From Nitrospira sp. UBA6909 (GTDB taxonomy: Bacteria > Nitrospirota > Nitrospiria > Nitrospirales > Nitrospiraceae), in the NCBI GenBank assembly GCA_002451055.1, contig DKBD01000158.1, forward strand, positions 1 to 7,181: a stretch of 7,181 bases of DNA. The letters run 5' to 3'. The translations under genes were made by a program, and so were the position numbers. This document shows positions 6,957-7,181 of this stretch, piece by piece. Within the stretch, counting starts at the first letter, position 1. Every line of letters begins with the position of its first letter. Below the pieces are notes generated by a model. That model saw only the letters and a program-made list of their open reading frames with translations. It was not told the DNA's origin and searched no databases.

Positions 6957-6977
6957 GATCATGAAACGCTCATGATC
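6957..6977. repeat. 21-bp palindrome GATCATGA-N5-TCATGATC
   Basis: Perfect 8-bp arms (6957-6964 and 6970-6977) with a 5-bp spacer. The centre is about 75 bp upstream of the predicted sigma-54 start. The 8-5-8 geometry is the same as the dyad at 7041-7061. It is a likely binding site for a dimeric regulator. Confidence 0.6.
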
Positions 6978-7003
6978 TCAATGATTTAAGAGGAGAATTC
7001 GGT

Positions 7004-7020
7004 CACCGGTTGTACCGGTG
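7004..7020. repeat. 17-bp palindrome CACCGGT-TGT-ACCGGTG
   Basis: Perfect 7-bp arms around TGT, centred at 7012, about 120 bp upstream of the predicted sigma-54 start. That distance is typical for an enhancer-binding-protein site; a hairpin role is also possible. No T-tract follows on either strand. Confidence 0.6.
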
Positions 7021-7040
7021 TGGGAGCGACACGTTTTGTA

Positions 7041-7079
7041 TCTGAATCCAATAGATTCAGATTGAATCAATCCGATTCA
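7041..7079. repeat. Four-half-site array: two tandem TGAATC-N5-GATTCA dyads
   Basis: Dyad one spans 7041-7061 (TCTGAATC-N5-GATTCAGA, perfect 8-bp arms). Dyad two spans 7063-7079 (TGAATC-N5-GATTCA). Equivalent half-sites start 20 bp apart, about two DNA turns, so two dimers would bind the same face. The facing inner half-sites form a third dyad, GATTCA-GAT-TGAATC. Centres lie about 160 and 180 bp upstream of the predicted sigma-54 start. Confidence 0.65.
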
Positions 7080-7095
7080 CCCGCTTGGGCAGGGG

Positions 7096-7135
7096 GCCAC
7101 AGCTGTCCGGCCTTCGCAGCCGAAGTTGCTGTGGC
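7096..7135. repeat. Nested stem-loop, outer arms GCCACAGC / GCTGTGGC
   Basis: The outer 8-bp arms (7096-7103 and 7128-7135) are perfect, and an inner 5-bp stem CTTCG-CAGC-CGAAG spans 7112-7125. Together they give a compound hairpin of 40 bases on either strand. It could be part of a structured RNA, a dispersed palindromic repeat, or the end of a neighbouring transcription unit outside the window. Confidence 0.5.
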
Positions 7136-7144
7136 AGAGTCGGC

Positions 7145-7162
7145 TCGACGAGGTGTCGTCGA
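7145..7162. repeat. 18-bp palindrome TCGACGA-GGTG-TCGTCGA
   Basis: Perfect 7-bp arms (7145-7151 and 7156-7162) with a 4-bp loop, close to the right edge. No T-tract follows on the plus strand; in the minus direction it is followed by the 7096-7135 stem-loop. The role is unknown. Confidence 0.5.
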
Positions 7163-7181
7163 AGGCTTGAGGGGACCAGGG

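Larger units (their letters stand above)
6728..7181. other. 454-bp non-coding, palindrome-rich control region upstream of the small kinase
   Basis: No supportable gene was found. The minus-strand frame at 6757-6948 lacks a ribosome site and family features. A plus-strand frame is open from 6990 to the window edge, but it has no start at proper spacing from the AAGAGGAG at 6989-6995, and it crosses all the right-hand palindromes. The region instead holds a sigma-54-type promoter, a 5' leader hairpin and at least six perfect inverted repeats centred near 6927, 6967, 7012, 7051, 7116 and 7154, about 40 bp apart, plus a further dyad at 7071. About 130 bp nearest the gene (6728-6857) hold little beyond a CGTCAGACGTCAG repeat and a small ATTCA-TG-TGAAT dyad. 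Confidence 0.6.

Noticed and set aside
7004..7162. Repeated hairpins considered as a CRISPR array or integron attC sites
   Set aside because: The palindromes differ in sequence, so there are no identical direct repeats with unique spacers, and I see no attC core-site pair (GTTRRRY/RYYYAAC).
6990..7181. Plus-strand frame open to the window edge after an AAGAGGAG Shine-Dalgarno-like sequence
   Set aside because: No start codon lies at suitable spacing: the in-frame GTG at 7020 is 24 bases away, and a TTG at 7010 gives only an 11-codon peptide. The frame runs through perfect palindromes, so it is better read as non-coding.

Overview
The window holds five protein-coding genes and one information-rich intergenic region. 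GC is moderately high. A PAS/GAF-rich soluble histidine kinase paired with a NarL-type regulator, a UPF0114 (YqhA-type) membrane protein and a HerA-like ATPase tail fit an environmental Gram-negative bacterium. A Nitrospira-like (Nitrospirota) genome is my best guess from general gene style, but nothing in the window proves it.

Layout, left to right: (1) positions 1-921, plus strand, carry the C-terminal ~306 residues of a protein that begins outside the window, resembling the tail of HerA/DUF87-type ATP-binding proteins. (2) 993-1553, minus strand, is a complete UPF0114 four-helix membrane protein with a strong Shine-Dalgarno and a good sigma-70 promoter (TTGACA-17-TAGGAT) at 1644-1672. (3) 1725-5734, minus strand, is a two-gene unit: a 1109-residue cytoplasmic histidine kinase with a GAF-PAS-PAS-PAS-PAS-GAF input array and a HisKA_3/HATPase transmitter, then a NarL/LuxR-family response regulator whose ATG overlaps the kinase stop (ATGA). 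(4) 5900-6718, minus strand, is a second, small HisKA_3 kinase with no recognisable sensor domain and a variant ATP-binding region. (5) 6728-7181 has no convincing gene but holds a near-consensus sigma-54 promoter pointing at the small kinase, a perfect 9-bp hairpin at the predicted transcript start, and a succession of perfect palindromes reaching the right edge.

The likely logic is one signalling locus read right to left: small kinase, large multi-sensor kinase, regulator. Both kinases keep the HDxxxQ phospho-acceptor/phosphatase motif, so both may act on the single regulator, or the small one may modulate the large one. The sigma-54 element and palindromes suggest that the small kinase is itself under activator control, which would make a regulatory cascade. 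The UPF0114 gene lies downstream on the same strand but has its own promoter overlapped by a dyad, so it is a candidate target rather than an operon member. No tRNA, rRNA, CRISPR array, insertion sequence or intrinsic terminator with a U-tract was found.
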